Positions 17,081-25,783 are shown, counted from the stretch's first letter. The stretch: 47,602 bases of DNA from Chloroflexota bacterium (GCA_902810755.1 CADDYT010000037.1:1-47602); one strand, 5' to 3'. Notes: generated from the letters alone by a model not told the origin. Translations and numbers: made by a program.

Positions 17081-17269
17081 GGCGTTCACTTAAGCCCGTG
17101 CCAGCGCCAGGCAGGCCAGCCGCCAGGGGTGGCCCCAGAGGCGTTCACTGAAGGCCGCGCGAAGGCCAGGCAGGCCAGCCGCCAGGGGTGGCCCTACTAT
17201 AGACGATGGCTCCCCAGGCGGCACGAACGCCGCGTCTCTCGTAGGGCCACCCCTGGCGGCTGGCCTGGG
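17081..17269. repeat. Palindromic element cluster, intergenic (composite)
   Basis: A full element has perfect 27-bp arms at 17171-17197 and 17241-17267 (core CCAGCCGCCAGGGGTGG, a GCCAGGGG subtype). Upstream is a composite unit, ggcgttcacttaagcccgtg at 17081-17100, then a single arm to about 17133. The 28 bases at 17081-17108 recur with one difference at 19823-19850. It lies downstream of kinase 2 and of the exported-protein operon, which converge here. Confidence 0.85.
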
Positions 17270-17276
17270 AATCCTT

Positions 17277-18080
17277 CTAAATCACCGGCAGCGTCTGCCC
17301 ATCCGTCATGGCCTGTGGCCCCGCGTGGAGCGGAGGGTTGCCGCCGTCGAAGGGGGTGCCGGCGATGGAGGGGTTGTTGAGGACCTGGCGGGCGCTTTTC
17401 ACGCCGTCGAACCACATGCCGACGTGTTCAAGCTGGATGCCGGAGGCTGTGCCGGACTGGTCAGCCGAGTTAGTGGGGCTGCGGTTATCGGCGGCGAAAG
17501 CGACGAAGGCGATCAGGTGGAAGACAGAGTCGCCGGTGCCGTCGCCGCGCGTGATGACATCGCCTACGTATTCGGCGTGGCCGAAGGGTTTGGCGGACAG
17601 CTCGGTGAAGAAGACGGTGAACTTGACATTGGGCGGCATGTGCTGCACCGTTACGAACACCGTGTCGAAGACACTGATCTCCGGGTTGCCCTGCATGACC
17701 GTCACCGTCGCCGTCGCGTTGGGAAAGGCCGACTTGATGCTGCTGGCCGGGACAAGCGGGAACTGCACGATCAGCGTGGGCGCGACCGAGGCCAGCACCT
17801 TGACCGTTGGCGCGATCTGCTCAGAACTGAAGTTCGGCGTGCGCAACGCCGGTTTCGTCGTCGGGAAGGTCGGCTGCCCCCCTGTGGTTGTGGTCGTCGC
17901 TTTATTGGCCGTGTTCCCTGCGGCATTGTTCGTATTCCCGCTGTCGCAGGCGCTGAGCAACAGGCCGAGCAGCAGGATGACCAGCAACGCGAGGACGGGC
18001 CGGGCATGGCGCGGACGGCGCAAATGCAGGCCGATGGCGCGCGCTTCAGTATCAGTGGAGCGGGAGTGTAGTTGCTGCAT
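17277..18080 (-). CDS. Exported lipoprotein of unknown family (third of three paralogues)
   Basis: Not a family I recognise by name. The protein has an N-terminal basic segment, a hydrophobic stretch (VLALLVILLLGLLL) and a lipobox ending LLSAC, so it should be a lipoprotein with a Thr-rich linker. The mature domain shares with the next two genes SAFPNATATVTVMQGNPE, FDTVFVTVQHMPP, FTVFFTELSAKPFGHAEYV, SGIQLEHVGMWF and FDGGNPPLHAGPQAMTDGQT. The chosen ATG at 18080 has AGGAGG eight bases upstream. A longer frame continues upstream but overlaps the preceding gene. Only 11 bp separate it from that gene's stop, so they form one operon. Confidence 0.75.
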   Translation of the reverse strand: MQQLHSRSTDTEARAIGLHLRRPRHARPVLALLVILLLGLLLSACDSGNTNNAAGNTANKATTTTTGGQPTFPTTKPALRTPNFSSEQIAPTVKVLASVAPTLIVQFPLVPASSIKSAFPNATATVTVMQGNPEISVFDTVFVTVQHMPPNVKFTVFFTELSAKPFGHAEYVGDVITRGDGTGDSVFHLIAFVAFAADNRSPTNSADQSGTASGIQLEHVGMWFDGVKSARQVLNNPSIAGTPFDGGNPPLHAGPQAMTDGQTLPVI

Positions 18081-18091
18081 GGCGATTCCTC

Positions 18092-18829
18092 CTAAAACAC
18101 CGGGGCGGTCTGCCCGTCGGTCATGGCCTGCGGCCCGGCGTGCAGGGGTGGGTTGCCGCCGTCGAAGATGGTGCCGGTCAGCGTATCGTTGTTCAGCACC
18201 TTCTGCGCATCCTGTAGCGAGGAGAACCACATGCCCAGATGTTCGAGATTGATGCCGGAGGTCGTACCCTCGCGGTTATCCTGTGAGGTGCCAGGGTTGC
18301 GCGCATCCATCGCAAAGGCCACCAGCGTGATGGCCTCAAACACCGTTTCGCCGCTGCCATCGCCGCGCGTGGTCAGGTCAGCCATGTATTCGACGTTGCC
18401 AAAGGGTTTGTTTGCCAGTTCGATCAGGAAGATGGTGAAGGTGATGTTGGGCGGCATATGTTGCACATCGACCGTCACTGTATCGAAGACGCTATTGTCG
18501 CGGTTGCCGCGCACAATCGTGACCAGCCCCGTCGCGTTGGGGAAGGCCGCTTTGATGCCGCTCGGCACAAGCGGAAACTGAATGATGGTTGTGGGTGGCA
18601 GCGAACTCAGCACGTGTACCGTTGGCGCCAGCTTGCCCTCGCGTACCATCTGGCGCAACTGCTCGGCCTGAGCGTTGAACGGCGCGGCGTTCGCGCTGGC
18701 GACATGCTGCGCGGCGACTCTGGCCGGTGAAGTGGGCGCGGCGCTGGCTTGCAGGCTGGCAACGAGGAGCAGCGCCAGCAGCAGCGGGCCACTCAAAAGG
18801 ACGCGGCGCAGCGTATGGATAAATGACAT
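18092..18829 (-). CDS. Secreted protein, second of three paralogues
   Basis: A 245-residue protein with a classical Sec signal (basic start, LLLALLLVASLQASAAP; likely cleavage after ASA). The mature part repeats the shared domain: IIQFPLVPSGIKAAFPNAT, VDVQHMPPNITFTIFLIELA, NKPFGNVEYMADLTTRGDG, TSGINLEHLGMWFSSLQDA and GGNPPLHAGPQAMTDGQT. No catalytic motif is evident; the beta-rich pattern suggests a small sandwich fold. The ATG at 18829 follows a GGGGG ribosome site. Unlike its neighbour it has no lipobox, so it would be released or wall-associated. Confidence 0.75.
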   Translation of the reverse strand: MSFIHTLRRVLLSGPLLLALLLVASLQASAAPTSPARVAAQHVASANAAPFNAQAEQLRQMVREGKLAPTVHVLSSLPPTTIIQFPLVPSGIKAAFPNATGLVTIVRGNRDNSVFDTVTVDVQHMPPNITFTIFLIELANKPFGNVEYMADLTTRGDGSGETVFEAITLVAFAMDARNPGTSQDNREGTTSGINLEHLGMWFSSLQDAQKVLNNDTLTGTIFDGGNPPLHAGPQAMTDGQTAPVF

Positions 18830-18868
18830 CTGAGACCCCCTTTCATGGAGTAGAGCGGGTGTGGCAAG

Positions 18869-19609
18869 CTAAAACACCGGATCGGTCTGCCCGTCGGTCA
18901 TGGCCTGTGGCCCCGCGTGCAGAGGGGGATTACCGCCATCAAAGGGTGTGCCTTTGAGCGTGCTATCATTGAGAACCTTCTGCGCGTCCTGCAACGAAGA
19001 GAACCACATGCCCAGATGTTCCAACTGGATGCCGGAGGCTGAGCCGCTCTGATCGGTTGAGGTGCCAGGGCTGTCGGAATTCATGGCGAAGGCCACCAGC
19101 GTAATGGCCTGGAAGGTCACATCACCGGAACCATCATCCCGCGTGTGCAGGTCGGCGACGTACTCGGCGTTGCCAAAGGGTTTCGTGGCGTGTTCGATGA
19201 AAAAGATGGTGAACGTGATATCGGGCGGCATGTTGGAGACATCAACCGTCACGGTATCGAAGAGACTGACTTCCGGGTTGCCCTGTACAACCGTCACGAC
19301 GCCGGTCGCGTTGGGGAAAGCCTTCTTGACCCCGCTGGGAAAGAGGGGAAACTGAATAATGGTCGTCGGCGGCTGCGAATCCAGCACCTGCACCGTTGAG
19401 GCCAGTTGATGCGAGGCGATCAACTGCTGCAAGGTGTGTGTCTGCAAATCCTGATTGCGCAACTGTCGCCCCACCGAGGGGCTGTTTCCCGCCGCCCCCG
19501 TCGCCACCGGGCGCAAAAAGGCGACGACGGCGATCAAAATCGCCGCCAGCAGCGCGCCCCCGTAGATGATGTGATGTGTTTTGCCGCGAATAGTGCGTAT
19601 GCGCATCAT
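18869..19609 (-). CDS. Exported or membrane-anchored protein, first of three paralogues
   Basis: First gene of the three-paralogue operon. After a short basic N-terminus there is one hydrophobic helix (IIYGGALLAAILIAVVAFL), either a signal anchor or an uncleaved leader. The shared extracellular domain follows: FPSGVKKAFPNATGVVTVVQ, VDVSNMPPDITFTIFFIEHA, TKPFGNAEYVADLHTRDDG, SGIQLEHLGMWFSSLQDAQ and GGNPPLHAGPQAMTDGQT. The chosen ATG (19609, first of two adjacent ATGs) follows GGGAGAAG; the open frame further upstream lacks protein character. 39 bp separate it from the next paralogue. Function unknown. Confidence 0.75.
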   Translation of the reverse strand: MMRIRTIRGKTHHIIYGGALLAAILIAVVAFLRPVATGAAGNSPSVGRQLRNQDLQTHTLQQLIASHQLASTVQVLDSQPPTTIIQFPLFPSGVKKAFPNATGVVTVVQGNPEVSLFDTVTVDVSNMPPDITFTIFFIEHATKPFGNAEYVADLHTRDDGSGDVTFQAITLVAFAMNSDSPGTSTDQSGSASGIQLEHLGMWFSSLQDAQKVLNDSTLKGTPFDGGNPPLHAGPQAMTDGQTDPVF

Positions 19610-19789
19610 CGATACTTCTCCCTTCACCTGCAATAAGACAGGCATCCATCGAATTGACCGCGACACGGGTATACCCCGCGCTCGCTTTGTCCCAAGCATA
19701 CCTGTTTTCACCGACAAAGGCATGTGCAAGATTACCCATTTTTGAGTATGGATAACCCCGCATAGCCCCCTGCTCCACCCCAACCCCGG

Positions 19790-20072
19790 CAGGCCACCCA
19801 TCCCGCCAGGGGTGGCCCCAGAGGCGTTCACGTAAGCCCGTGCCAGCGCCCGGCAGGCCACCCGCCAGGGGTGGCCCTACTATATACGCGGCGGTCGTGC
19901 CGCCTGGGGAGCCGCGTCTAGAGTAGGGCCACCCCTGGCGGGTGGCCTGCGGCGGCCTTAAGTTAACGCCTATGGGGGTGGCCCTACTCTAGACGCCAGT
20001 CCCATCGCTCGTTGCGCACGCAGTGAACGAGCGGAACGTATATAGTAGGGCCACCCCTTGCGGCTGGCCTGC
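19790..20072. repeat. Palindromic element cluster, intergenic (two elements)
   Basis: A composite unit at 19790-19850 leads into a full element with perfect 28-bp arms at 19853-19880 and 19923-19950 (GCCAGGGG subtype). A second element has arms near 19974-19992 and 20041-20072 (right arm of the GCAAGGGG subtype). The stretch ccttaagttaacgcctat (19956-19973) is an inverted, partly changed copy of the unit at 17076-17095. The cluster fills most of the gap upstream of the three-paralogue operon. Confidence 0.85.
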
Positions 20073-20271
20073 AGAGCGGGGCGGTGGCCTGCTGTGCGGG
20101 CTAGCCTGCCGTGCCGGTGCGTGGCCTGCCGGAGGGGCGGGACAATGCATGCGTAGGAAAAGAGTCATGTTTTTTTTATCCTCAATAAGATGGAGTGCTA
20201 TACTGCGATGAGGAAGCAAGGACAAATGTCTATCTGGAAGTCAGGATTGTTGCCTGTCTGGAGGGAAAGAA

Positions 20272-22668
20272 ATGCCCGGCGCCCCTTCTGAGCGCGTCCC
20301 AACCTATGTGATTATCGGCAATGGCATTGCCGGGGTGACTGCCGCGGAAATCCTGCGCACGGAGGACGCGGCGGCGCATATTACGGTGATTGCCGATGAC
20401 CCCTTTCCCGTGTACTACCGGCCCGCGCTGAAGGACTACCTGGCGGGGCGCGTGCGCGAGGATCGGCTATGGGCGCGGCCAACCAGCTTTTATCAGGACG
20501 CGCGCGTGCGCTTCCTGCCGGATCGTGTGGTGGGCATCCGGCCAGAGCAGCACACGATCCAGTTGCAGAGCGGGCGGCAGATTGGCTATGGCAAGCTGCT
20601 GCTGGCCAACGGTGCGCGGGCCAGCCGCCTGAACTGTCCAGGGGTGCAACTCGCGGGCGTGATGACGCTGCGCACCGTTGCCGATTACCAGACTGTCCTG
20701 AGCCGGTTGAGCGCGGTACGGCGCGTGGTAGTGGGCGGGAGCGGGACGCTGGCGCTGGAAAGCGTCGAGACGCTGCGCCACCGGGGCTACGAGGTGACGC
20801 ACCTGCTGCGCCGCCGCACTGTCTGGTCGGAAGTGCTGGATGCCGTAGCCTCTGACCTTGTCTTGCAGCAGGAACGGCGCGACGGCGTGGACGTGCGGCT
20901 GGAAGAAGAGATTGCCGAGATCACGGGCCGCGACGGGCAGGTAAATGGCGTTGTCACCACACACGGCGAACACATCCCCTGCGAACTGGTGCTGATCGCC
21001 ATCGGCATTGACCCGTTGATTGATTTTATTCGCCAGGCCGACATCGCCTGCGGGCGCGGCGTGCAGGTGGACGCGATGATGCGCACCAGCGCGCCGGACG
21101 TGTATGCCGCCGGTGATGTGCTGGAAGTGCGCGACCCGCTCAGTGGCAGCGTGCGCGTAGTAGGGCAATGGTATCCGGCCATCCAGCAGGCGCGCGCCGC
21201 CGCCTATAGCATGCTCGACCTGCTGGACACGGCGCGGCCCTTCACGCCCGCCCATTTTTACAACGCCACCTTCCTCTACGGCCTCGATTTCGCCTCGGTC
21301 GGCGTGACGCAGTTGCCGCCGGGCGGCCCGCAGAACGGCTTTCAGGAACTGGTGGCGGAGCCGCAGCCGCGCAGCTATCGCAAAGTCATACTCAAAAACG
21401 GCGTGGCGGCGGGCATCCTCGCGCTGGGCAATCGCAAAGACGCGCTGGCCTTCAAACGCGCCATCGATCACGGCGTCAACCTGCTGCCCGTCGCGGCGCG
21501 GCTCTTCGATGACGATTTTTCCCTCAACGACTGGCTCGACAGCCAGGGCGTGCCGCCGCCTCTGCTCACCGTGCGCCGCGTCGGCGACGCCGCCATCAGG
21601 CAGGAAGCGTACAGGCAGGGCGAGACGCAGTTTATTCGCCCGCAGACCATCGGGCTGAAGAGTATCCCTGTGACGCCGAGGAAGCTGCGTACCGAAGCCG
21701 TGCTGGTGCCGGTGAGCAGCGCGCAGAGCGGCGCGGGCATTGCCGCGTTGCCCGAAAAGCGGCTCAGCCAGACGCGCGTCATCACCATCGGGCGCCAGCC
21801 GGGGGTTGCGCTCTATATCGATCATCCCTCGGTCTCGCGCCGCCACGCCGAGATCAGCTATGCCAACGGCCAGTACATTCTGCGCGACCTCGGCAGCACC
21901 AACGGCACCTACATCAATGACGCGCGCCTGCAAGCGGGAGGCACCGCCACGCTGGCGCAAAACGATCAACTGCGCTTCGGCAGGCTGGTCGAGTTCGTCT
22001 TCAAAGTGCGCACCGTCAGCGGCAGCGGCATCTCCAATCCCATCTCGCTGCCGGGCATCGCCGCGACGGATGAGATGGTGACAGGAGCATTTCCTGCCTT
22101 AGCGGCGAGCGCGGCTCCTGCCATGGGGCAGCCGGTGCTGCAACAGGACGGTTCGCTGCTCCTGCCCGGCGCGGTCAGCCCGCTGCCCCCGGCGGTGGTG
22201 GCCTCACTCTACGAATCGCCCGCGCTGGTCATCGTGATGCAGGGCAAGCCGGAGGTGCATGCGCTGCGCGCAAAGCAACACCTGGTACTGGGCCGCGACC
22301 GCAGTTGCGAGATCGTGCTGCCCGACATCACCGTCTCGCGGACGCACGCCGAAATCTTTTCCGGCCCCGACGGCTTCTATGTCCACGACTTGCAGAGCAG
22401 CAATGGCGTGGCGGTCAACGCGACGCGCATCGCCGACCCCTATCGCCTCTCGCACGGCGACCGACTGGGCTTCGGCAGCATCCAGGGCTATTTCATCGAT
22501 CTCCATCAGTCCAGGCCGGAGACCATAGAAGAAACGGGAGAGGGCAATGTGTCGCTGCCCGCCGAAACTATTCCGGTGGAGTCGCTGCTCGTCTGCCCGC
22601 AGTGTGGAACAATCAATACACACAGCGCCCGCTTCTGTGCCAGTTGTATGCTGAAGTTCCACCCATAG
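20272..22668 (+). CDS. FAD/NAD(P) oxidoreductase fused to two FHA domains and a zinc ribbon
   Basis: A 798-residue fusion. Residues 1 to about 400 are a pyridine-nucleotide-disulfide-type flavoprotein (NirB/rubredoxin-reductase class): FAD motif IIGNGIAGVTAAE, NAD motif VVVGGSGTLALES and the closing FAD motif YAAGDVLEV. Two forkhead-associated domains follow, at about 502-580 (IGRQPG, SVSRRHAEI, LGSTNGTYIN) and 652-745 (LGRDRSCEI, TVSRTHAEI, SSNGVAVN); both keep the Arg, Ser and Asn that bind phosphothreonine. A C-terminal ribbon (CPQCGTINTHSARFCASC) ends the protein. It is first in a three-gene redox operon. FHA domains suggest docking to phosphorylated partners, possibly targets of Hanks kinases such as those upstream (inference). 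The ATG follows GAGGGAAAG. Confidence 0.9.
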   Translation: MPGAPSERVPTYVIIGNGIAGVTAAEILRTEDAAAHITVIADDPFPVYYRPALKDYLAGRVREDRLWARPTSFYQDARVRFLPDRVVGIRPEQHTIQLQSGRQIGYGKLLLANGARASRLNCPGVQLAGVMTLRTVADYQTVLSRLSAVRRVVVGGSGTLALESVETLRHRGYEVTHLLRRRTVWSEVLDAVASDLVLQQERRDGVDVRLEEEIAEITGRDGQVNGVVTTHGEHIPCELVLIAIGIDPLIDFIRQADIACGRGVQVDAMMRTSAPDVYAAGDVLEVRDPLSGSVRVVGQWYPAIQQARAAAYSMLDLLDTARPFTPAHFYNATFLYGLDFASVGVTQLPPGGPQNGFQELVAEPQPRSYRKVILKNGVAAGILALGNRKDALAFKRAIDHGVNLLPVAARLFDDDFSLNDWLDSQGVPPPLLTVRRVGDAAIRQEAYRQGETQFIRPQTIGLKSIPVTPRKLRTEAVLVPVSSAQSGAGIAALPEKRLSQTRVITIGRQPGVALYIDHPSVSRRHAEISYANGQYILRDLGSTNGTYINDARLQAGGTATLAQNDQLRFGRLVEFVFKVRTVSGSGISNPISLPGIAATDEMVTGAFPALAASAAPAMGQPVLQQDGSLLLPGAVSPLPPAVVASLYESPALVIVMQGKPEVHALRAKQHLVLGRDRSCEIVLPDITVSRTHAEIFSGPDGFYVHDLQSSNGVAVNATRIADPYRLSHGDRLGFGSIQGYFIDLHQSRPETIEETGEGNVSLPAETIPVESLLVCPQCGTINTHSARFCASCMLKFHP

Positions 22669-22770
22669 GCGCGCGATCAATCGGCGCCTACGGGAGTTCG
22701 TGGATATTGTTGAGAATTACGTTTGTGGGGAAGTAGGCAACGAGAGAGCCAGTTACAAAAGGGAACCATT

Positions 22771-24807
22771 ATGCACATGCAAACACCCGTGAAGTCGCCC
22801 CTGGTAGTGGGCATCGAACATCGCCCGGATGTGAAGCCGTTGAGCGAGGAGGCCATACGCTTCGAGATCGATATGTGTATCGGCTGCGATCGCTGCATGC
22901 GCGCCTGCCCCGTGCCGCTCTCCGCCTCTGTCACCATCGCCGACCTGAACCGCGCCACCATCTCCGATGAGATTGCGCCGCACGTGGCGCTCTTTACGGA
23001 AGAATGCGTGATGTGCGGCTCCTGTGTGCCTGTCTGCCCCGTCGATAACCACCGCGACCTGCTCATGCTCTCGCTCAAGCAGCGGCTGGGCATCTCCTGG
23101 AACGGGCAGGTCGATCTGAGCCGTGTTCTCAACTACCTGCCGCCGGGCTGGAATGTCCCGCTGCTGCTCAGTCGCCTGCGCGAGCAGCCGATGTTTCGCG
23201 AGCCGCAGCTTGTGCCAGATAACTACCTGCTACACCTTGTTGCCAGTTCAAAGCTGCTCACCCTCGTTCCCGGCACGACGATCATGCGCGAAGGGGAGTT
23301 CGGGCGCGAACTTTATATGCTGCTGGAAGGCCGCGTCGAACTCTCTTCGGTCGGCTTTGATGGCCGCGAACTGCCCGTCGCCGTCCTGCAGCGCGGCGAG
23401 TACATGGGCGAACACGGCATGCTGACCGGCCAGCCGCGACACGAGACGGCTCGCGCCCGGACGCCCGCCGTCGTGCTGGAAGTGCCGGAGCAGGCCATGC
23501 AGCGCCTGCTGGAACTGGTTCCCGCCCTGCGCACATTCTTCTCTATCCTGGACGATACGCGCTCCATCGAAGCTATTCTGAAACGCATGGCCCTCTTCTC
23601 CGGCGTGGCCGATGCCGATATCCGCGCCATCGCCGCCGGGGCGCAGGTGCGCCACTATGGCCGCGACGAACGCCTCTTCGCCGAAGAGGGACACGGCCAG
23701 CCCATGCGTGAGACGTTGCACATTCTCTTAGAGGGCTTCGTCAAGGTGGCGCGTCGCACGCTGGCGGGGACAGGGCGCGACCGCAGCGACGAGCGCATCA
23801 TCGCCTATCGCCAGCACGGCGACTACTTCGCGGGCGGGCTGGACATGCTCGGCGACCGGCGCGCCGTCACCGTCACCGCCATCACGCGCGTGCGCGTGGC
23901 GGAATTCCCGCGCCAGGCCCTCGTCGCCTTCTTTGCCCGCTATCCCGAAGTCGGCCAGCGTTTCCAGGAACGCCTGCGCGAGTACCATGAAAGCGCGCGG
24001 GCTACCGGCGCACCGGGCCAGCCGACCGAGGACGAGGCGGTTGCGCTGCACGCGCTGGTCGGCGACGGCGTAGTTGAAGGCACCGAGGTGCTGGTCATCG
24101 ATCTGGATAAATGCATCCATTGTAATGAATGTGAAGAGGCCTGCGCGCGCCGTCACGGCCATTCGCGTATGAACCGCAAGGGCATGGTGGTAGGCAATAT
24201 CAGTATCGCCACTGCCTGTCGCCAGTGCCAGGACCCCGTCTGCATGCTGTGCAGCCGCGCCGGTATCGCCCGCATGCCCGGCGGCGAGGTCTACATTACC
24301 GAAAGCTGCATCGGCTGCGGCATCTGCGCCGAACGCTGCCCCTATGACAACATCTCCATCGTCTCGCTCGATGATGACACGTACCAGGGGAACGAGCAGG
24401 GCCAGCAAGGCTCGCTGCTGGCCAGATTCCGCCACTTTTTCAGCGAGGGCGCAGGCAAAGAACGCGGGCGCAGGGTGTTGCCTATGGCAGGCCACCCGCA
24501 AGGGGATGGCCCTACTATATACGACAGTACCGCAAGGAGCGCGAACGTATCGCGTATAGTAGGGCCATCCCCTTGCGGGTGGCCTGCACCGGCTTCCCCC
24601 GCTGCTCCCGGCCCGCTTGCCACACAGCGTGTTCAGCGCGACGCCCTCGGCGAGATGCGCAAGAAAATTGCCATCAAATGCGATCTCTGCGCAGGCTACA
24701 GCAATCAAGCCTGCGTCCAGGCCTGTCCTATGGGCGCGGCCTTGCGCGTCCAGCCCATAGCTTTTTTTGGGTCGACCGAGGAAATTTTGCGACGCAGGAC
24801 GACGTAG
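22771..24807 (+). CDS. Multi-cluster ferredoxin with two cyclic-nucleotide-binding-like domains
   Basis: A 678-residue electron-transfer protein. Order: two 4Fe-4S motifs (CIGCDRCMRACPVP near residue 36; CVMCGSCVPVCPVD near 79), two Crp-type sensor domains at about 150-270 and 280-400 (VPGTTIMREGEFGRELYMLL; HYGRDERLFAEEG), then CIHCNECEEAC, ACRQCQDPVCMLC, CIGCGICAERCPYD and finally CDLCAGYSNQACVQACPMGA. Residues 573-606, between the last two clusters, are encoded by a palindromic repeat. The Crp-like domains lack the Arg-rich phosphate cassette in the form I would expect, so cyclic-nucleotide binding is unproven. The ATG at 22771 follows AAAGGGAACC. It lies between a flavoprotein and a membrane haem-type protein and probably passes electrons between them. 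Confidence 0.88.
   Translation: MHMQTPVKSPLVVGIEHRPDVKPLSEEAIRFEIDMCIGCDRCMRACPVPLSASVTIADLNRATISDEIAPHVALFTEECVMCGSCVPVCPVDNHRDLLMLSLKQRLGISWNGQVDLSRVLNYLPPGWNVPLLLSRLREQPMFREPQLVPDNYLLHLVASSKLLTLVPGTTIMREGEFGRELYMLLEGRVELSSVGFDGRELPVAVLQRGEYMGEHGMLTGQPRHETARARTPAVVLEVPEQAMQRLLELVPALRTFFSILDDTRSIEAILKRMALFSGVADADIRAIAAGAQVRHYGRDERLFAEEGHGQPMRETLHILLEGFVKVARRTLAGTGRDRSDERIIAYRQHGDYFAGGLDMLGDRRAVTVTAITRVRVAEFPRQALVAFFARYPEVGQRFQERLREYHESARATGAPGQPTEDEAVALHALVGDGVVEGTEVLVIDLDKCIHCNECEEACARRHGHSRMNRKGMVVGNISIATACRQCQDPVCMLCSRAGIARMPGGEVYITESCIGCGICAERCPYDNISIVSLDDDTYQGNEQGQQGSLLARFRHFFSEGAGKERGRRVLPMAGHPQGDGPTIYDSTARSANVSRIVGPSPCGWPAPASPAAPGPLATQRVQRDALGEMRKKIAIKCDLCAGYSNQACVQACPMGAALRVQPIAFFGSTEEILRRRTT
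24487..24587. repeat. Palindromic element inside the ferredoxin gene, in frame
   Basis: Perfect 33-bp arms at 24487-24519 and 24555-24587 flank a 35-bp loop. The core is GGGGATGG rather than GGGGTGG, one base longer in both arms so pairing is kept. It is translated as AGHPQGDGPTIYD, a short loop, then IVGPSPCGWPAP, between two cluster-binding segments. Confidence 0.92.
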
Positions 24808-24874
24808 ATCTCGCGTCGCGCCGCCCGGGCCGGTGCAGTTACGGAGCCAACAGTTTGAAGGAAAAATAGTCGTT

Positions 24875-25783
24875 ATGTCTCTTACCACAAAACAGGCTCA
24901 ATCTCGAATAGCGGACAAACAACACACCACGCCCCGTCTGTGGAAGGTGCCAGCCTCGATGGCATGGTGGCTGTGGCTGGCCGCCAGCGTGCTGCTCTAC
25001 GCGGGCATCTTTATCGTCTATGAGCAAGCCATCAGGACGCAGCAGTATCCGGGGCCGTTTTACGATCCCCTGCGCCTCTTCGGCATCATCGCCTTCGGGC
25101 TGGTGCTATTCACCGCCGCGTACTCGTTGCGCCGCCGCTTCATGCGCGGGCTGCCGGGCAAGGCGCAGGACTGGCTCTGGATGCACACCTGGCTCGGCAT
25201 CACCACCATCCTGATCGCCCTGATGCACTCCAACTACATCCATATCCTGAACAATTTCTGTCAGAACCTGAGTTGCTTCACCGAAGAGGGGGCCGGTTTC
25301 AGCGCGCTGGTCTCTCTGGGCGTGCTGGTCATCACCGGCGTTGCCGGTCGTTTGCTCGACATCTGGCAGGCGCGCACCATCGCCCACGACGCCAGCAGCA
25401 ACGGGGTCGGCATCATACAGGCGCTGGAGGAACGCATTCTGGAACTGGAATACGGTGTCGAGCGGCTCTGCGCCGGCAAATCCGAGCCGTTCAAGCACTA
25501 CTGCATGCGCGCTATCGACCATCCACACGCGCTCTCCGGTCGCCTTCCTCAGCTTCAGCCGCGCGAGCAGGCCGATTTTCGCTGCGCCTGCGAGACGCTC
25601 GCGCGCCGCGCCGCCCTTGTGCGCTCTCTGCGTCGGCAGCAGCGCGCCCGCCTCATCATCCGCGCCTGGCGCACCGCCCACATGTACATTGCCAGCGCCG
25701 CCCTGCTCATCATCGCCTACCACAGCATCCTCGAACTGCTCGCATATGTGCTGAACATCCCGTTCTTCCAGCGGTTCGCGTGA
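24875..25783 (+). CDS. Membrane protein of the ferric-reductase/cytochrome b-like type
   Basis: A 302-residue integral membrane protein. Hydrophobic segments lie near residues 26-47 (WWLWLAASVLLYAGIFIVY), 65-85 (LFGIIAFGLVLFTAAYSL), 105-120 (LGITTILIALMHSNYIHIL), 138-160 and the C-terminus (HMYIASAALLIIAYHSIL). His residues in MHTW, LMHSNYIH, AHMY and YHSI are placed to coordinate haem, as in ferric-reductase-like membrane domains. Between the fourth and last helices is a charged coiled segment of about 90 residues. It follows the ferredoxin gene closely, and the ATG at 24875 has GAAGGA upstream. It would be the membrane partner of the redox operon (inference from context). Confidence 0.75.
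   Translation: MSLTTKQAQSRIADKQHTTPRLWKVPASMAWWLWLAASVLLYAGIFIVYEQAIRTQQYPGPFYDPLRLFGIIAFGLVLFTAAYSLRRRFMRGLPGKAQDWLWMHTWLGITTILIALMHSNYIHILNNFCQNLSCFTEEGAGFSALVSLGVLVITGVAGRLLDIWQARTIAHDASSNGVGIIQALEERILELEYGVERLCAGKSEPFKHYCMRAIDHPHALSGRLPQLQPREQADFRCACETLARRAALVRSLRRQQRARLIIRAWRTAHMYIASAALLIIAYHSILELLAYVLNIPFFQRFA

Noticed and set aside
17081..20072. Repeat clusters as terminal inverted repeats of a transposon carrying the three-paralogue operon
   Set aside because: Each cluster contains its own complete hairpins, no target duplication is clear, and there is no transposase. Kept only as a possible recombination site.
20467..21969. A 500-codon minus-strand frame opposite the flavoprotein
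   Set aside because: High GC produces long antisense frames. The plus strand encodes clear FAD, NAD and FHA motifs.
23728..24888. A 386-codon minus-strand frame opposite the ferredoxin gene
   Set aside because: No recognisable domain; the plus strand has the cluster-binding Cys motifs.
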